The position numbers were made by a program, and so were the translations under genes. Below are positions 27,143-28,963 of a stretch of DNA of 28,963 nt, piece by piece. Location: positions 1 to 28,963 of the IMG/VR virus record IMGVR_UViG_3300046000_004265; one strand, 5' to 3'. Source of the stretch: a virus. The first letter of the stretch is position 1. Every line of letters starts with the position of its first letter. The notes beneath the pieces were generated by a model. It worked only from the letters and a program-made list of their open reading frames with translations, searched no databases and was not told the DNA's origin.

Positions 27143-28573
27143 GTGAAATTAACTGACATATTCGGTAGTCTTAATCCTTTTCAACAAAAGGCAAAAGCTC
27201 CCAATGGGATGATACAAGTCACAAGTCCATTTTCGGATTTTGCTGGACTACTTGCTGGAAGGACTTTGTACCCAGAACTAAATCAAAGAAAATTTGTAAA
27301 CGATTACGATAACAATAGCGAGGTGTATGCTATTATCAAACGTATATCTAAAACTGTCTCAAGTGTTCCATTTTACGTTTATAAGGTAAAAGATAAGAAA
27401 GCACTTACACGTTATGCAGCACTCACTAAAAACTCAACAACTACTCAAGACTTAGCTAAGGCTGAGTTAATCAGAGTTAAAGCTGTTGATGAGATTGCTG
27501 ACTCCCCATTAAACAGTCTATTAGAAAAACCTAACGAATATCAATCACTTTCTGAATTTATTGAAAGCGTTATTGGTTATAAACTTATTTGCGGCAATTC
27601 TTTTGTTTGGGCTAACCGATTAGAAAACGGTAAGGTTCAAGAATTAGTCGTACTCCCTCCGCAATACGTTGCCATCATTTCTGATGGAACAATCAATGGG
27701 GTTGAAGGTTATTCTTTTACACTTGTCGGATGGGATTTCTTAGATGCGAAAGACGTAATCCATCTAAAATACTTCAACCCTTACTTTGACACTAATGGTT
27801 CACAACTATACGGACTTTCTCCTTTACAAGCAGCTTACAGAACTGTACAACGTAGCAATGACGCAAAAGATACATCTGTTGGTATGTTGCAGAACCAAGG
27901 ACCTAAAGGCATATTGTATGCTGATGAGTCTAATAACTTTGGCCAAGAGGAAGCAGGAAAATTAAAAGAAGATTTCTACAATCAGTACGGAACTAAGACT
28001 CAAGGTCAAATCGTTCAGAACGCTGGTAAGATTTTAATTGCTGGTGCTAAATTAGGTTGGGTTAATATGGGATTATCTCCTATTGACTTGCAATTACTAG
28101 AATCAGAAAAAGTTACGTTAAGAGAACTTTGTAATGTGTACGGTGTAAACTCTGCACTATTTAACGACCCAGATAATAAGACTTATAATAACATGAAGGA
28201 AGCTAAAAAGGAAATGCTTACGCAAGTAGTACTTCCAGAATTAGTTGCACTTCGTGATGCTTTCAATAGATTTTTTGCAGTAGAAATTGGACAAGGATTT
28301 TATATTGATTTTGATATTACTGTATTCCCAGAGTTACAAGAAGATATGAAAGAACTTTCTGCTATCTTATCTCAATCATGGTGGATTAGTCCTAATGAGA
28401 AAAGAGCAGCAATGCGTTATGATACTTCTAATGACCCAGTAATGGATGAAATATTTATACCAGCAGGTTACTTACCTATTGATGAGTTAACCATGCTACA
28501 AGACCCAAGGAACGCACAGCAACAAGGTGATTACAATGTACCCCCAGTTAAAAATTTAAAAGATGGAATTTAA
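27143..28573 (+). CDS. Portal protein (HK97-like family)
   Basis: This 476 aa protein follows the large terminase and has the portal pattern of HK97-type phages. The N-terminal part has NSEVYAIIKRISKTVSSVPF, then LNSLLEKPNEYQSLSEFIES, GYKLICGNSFVWANR and VVLPPQYVAI. A crown and stem helical region ends AKKEMLTQVVLPELVALRDA. The start is GTG at 27143, giving MKLTDIFGSLNPFQQK, typical of the family. It forms the dodecameric vertex ring through which DNA passes and on which the terminase docks. A 20-nt poorly conserved leader and a nearby -7-like site suggest its own transcript start. Confidence 0.9.
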   Translation: MKLTDIFGSLNPFQQKAKAPNGMIQVTSPFSDFAGLLAGRTLYPELNQRKFVNDYDNNSEVYAIIKRISKTVSSVPFYVYKVKDKKALTRYAALTKNSTTTQDLAKAELIRVKAVDEIADSPLNSLLEKPNEYQSLSEFIESVIGYKLICGNSFVWANRLENGKVQELVVLPPQYVAIISDGTINGVEGYSFTLVGWDFLDAKDVIHLKYFNPYFDTNGSQLYGLSPLQAAYRTVQRSNDAKDTSVGMLQNQGPKGILYADESNNFGQEEAGKLKEDFYNQYGTKTQGQIVQNAGKILIAGAKLGWVNMGLSPIDLQLLESEKVTLRELCNVYGVNSALFNDPDNKTYNNMKEAKKEMLTQVVLPELVALRDAFNRFFAVEIGQGFYIDFDITVFPELQEDMKELSAILSQSWWISPNEKRAAMRYDTSNDPVMDEIFIPAGYLPIDELTMLQDPRNAQQQGDYNVPPVKNLKDGI

Positions 28574-28963
28574 GTCATTCGATGAAGCCTTCAAAGTAGT
28601 TGAAGATAATTTATCAGAGAAAAGAGTAAATAAGACTAACGCAAAAGGTATTGCTCATGCAAATAGCTTAATTGCAAGTGGTGATGTTACTAAACCATCA
28701 TCTTGGGAAAGACCATCTGTAGAAATGGAAAACGCATACTTAGAAGAAAATGGATGGGATAAACTTGCTCAATGGTATTTAGGAATTGATACCTCTATGG
28801 ATAAGGAAACTAAAGGGCATTACGGTTACATATATACTTCAGATTTTAAGACAGTTGATAGACAAGGTTTACGTGCTATCAGACAAAGGTCAGCACAAAA
28901 TGGATTAACTTCCGTTTTTGCAGCAGCAGGAAAAATGATTGAAGCTATAGACGGAAAAGAATT
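28563..28963 (+). CDS. Head-associated protein downstream of portal (3' partial)
   Basis: An ATG at 28563 overlaps the portal stop by 11 bases and the frame stays open to the window edge (133 codons seen). It begins MEFKSFDEAFKVVEDNLSEK and continues with SSWERPSVEMENAYLEENGW, KLAQWYLGID, KGHYGYIYTSDFKTVDRQGL and FAAAGKMIEAIDGKE. The last two segments (K-x-x-Y-x-[YF]-x-x-x-D-F-x-x-V-x-R then A-A-x-x-M-I) resemble a C-terminal module found in some phage prohead protease or scaffold-region proteins. That suggests prohead maturation or scaffold, but the visible part has no clear Ser protease motif, so this is a tentative reading. Confidence 0.75.
   Translation, partial: MEFKSFDEAFKVVEDNLSEKRVNKTNAKGIAHANSLIASGDVTKPSSWERPSVEMENAYLEENGWDKLAQWYLGIDTSMDKETKGHYGYIYTSDFKTVDRQGLRAIRQRSAQNGLTSVFAAAGKMIEAIDGKE

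Overview
This window is most of the genome of a tailed phage, or an integrated phage, of a Bacteroidota host. The phage call rests on terminase, portal, tail tube, tail chaperone, tape measure, S74 fibre and endolysin genes. The host call rests on low GC and on start codons preceded by A-rich leaders (accaaa, aaccaaat, aaaacaaataaa) instead of Shine-Dalgarno sites. Several sites also resemble the Bacteroidota -7 promoter element TAnnTTTG. A tail tube, a gpG/gpGT-type chaperone and a tape measure without any sheath gene suggest a siphovirus. No integrase, excisionase or recognisable CI-type repressor is seen, so the lifestyle is open.

Layout. From 1 to about 13250 (+ strand) lie late genes: the 3' part of an S74 fibre, tail terminator, tail tube, frameshifted tail chaperone, tape measure, a large distal tail protein, two more tube-like paralogues, a lysis-type cassette (three membrane-anchored or secreted proteins, a holin candidate and an M15 peptidase), a metallophosphoesterase and two small genes. 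Two convergent hairpin terminators (13286-13350) separate these from a long - strand operon (23411 down to 13381). That operon carries replication and recombination genes: a free-standing DnaA domain IV, a putative annealing protein, a winged-helix replication protein, DnaB helicase and a VRR-NUC nuclease, plus about twenty small unknown genes. From about 23420 to 24180 is a divergent control region with an A/T-only repeat tract and a tRNA-like element. Then, on the + strand, come a zinc ribbon, a crAss001_48-like protein, small terminase, a gene-free stretch of about 780 nt, large terminase, portal and a cut-off head-associated gene. Capsid genes are absent. Since one end stops just after portal and the other starts inside a fibre gene, they probably lie in the unseen segment joining the two ends.

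Several genes are too short for a 60-codon cutoff but are convincing: 3169-3342, 12850-12966, 14233-14358 (a very basic protein overlapping the VRR-NUC gene out of frame), 17637-17795, 21510-21677, 23192-23302 and 23304-23411.

The most unusual parts are non-coding. The stretch between the two terminase genes (25187-25967) is packed with nested, interleaved and mutually exclusive inverted repeats and looks like a structured RNA or a multi-site DNA element. The stretch 21150-21509 holds five AGATTTTTG motifs with strict 18/8/18/8 spacing, an iteron-like origin candidate. The divergent region has three TACTATATT repeats exactly 19 bp apart. All functional statements are inferred from reading the sequence; no database search was run.
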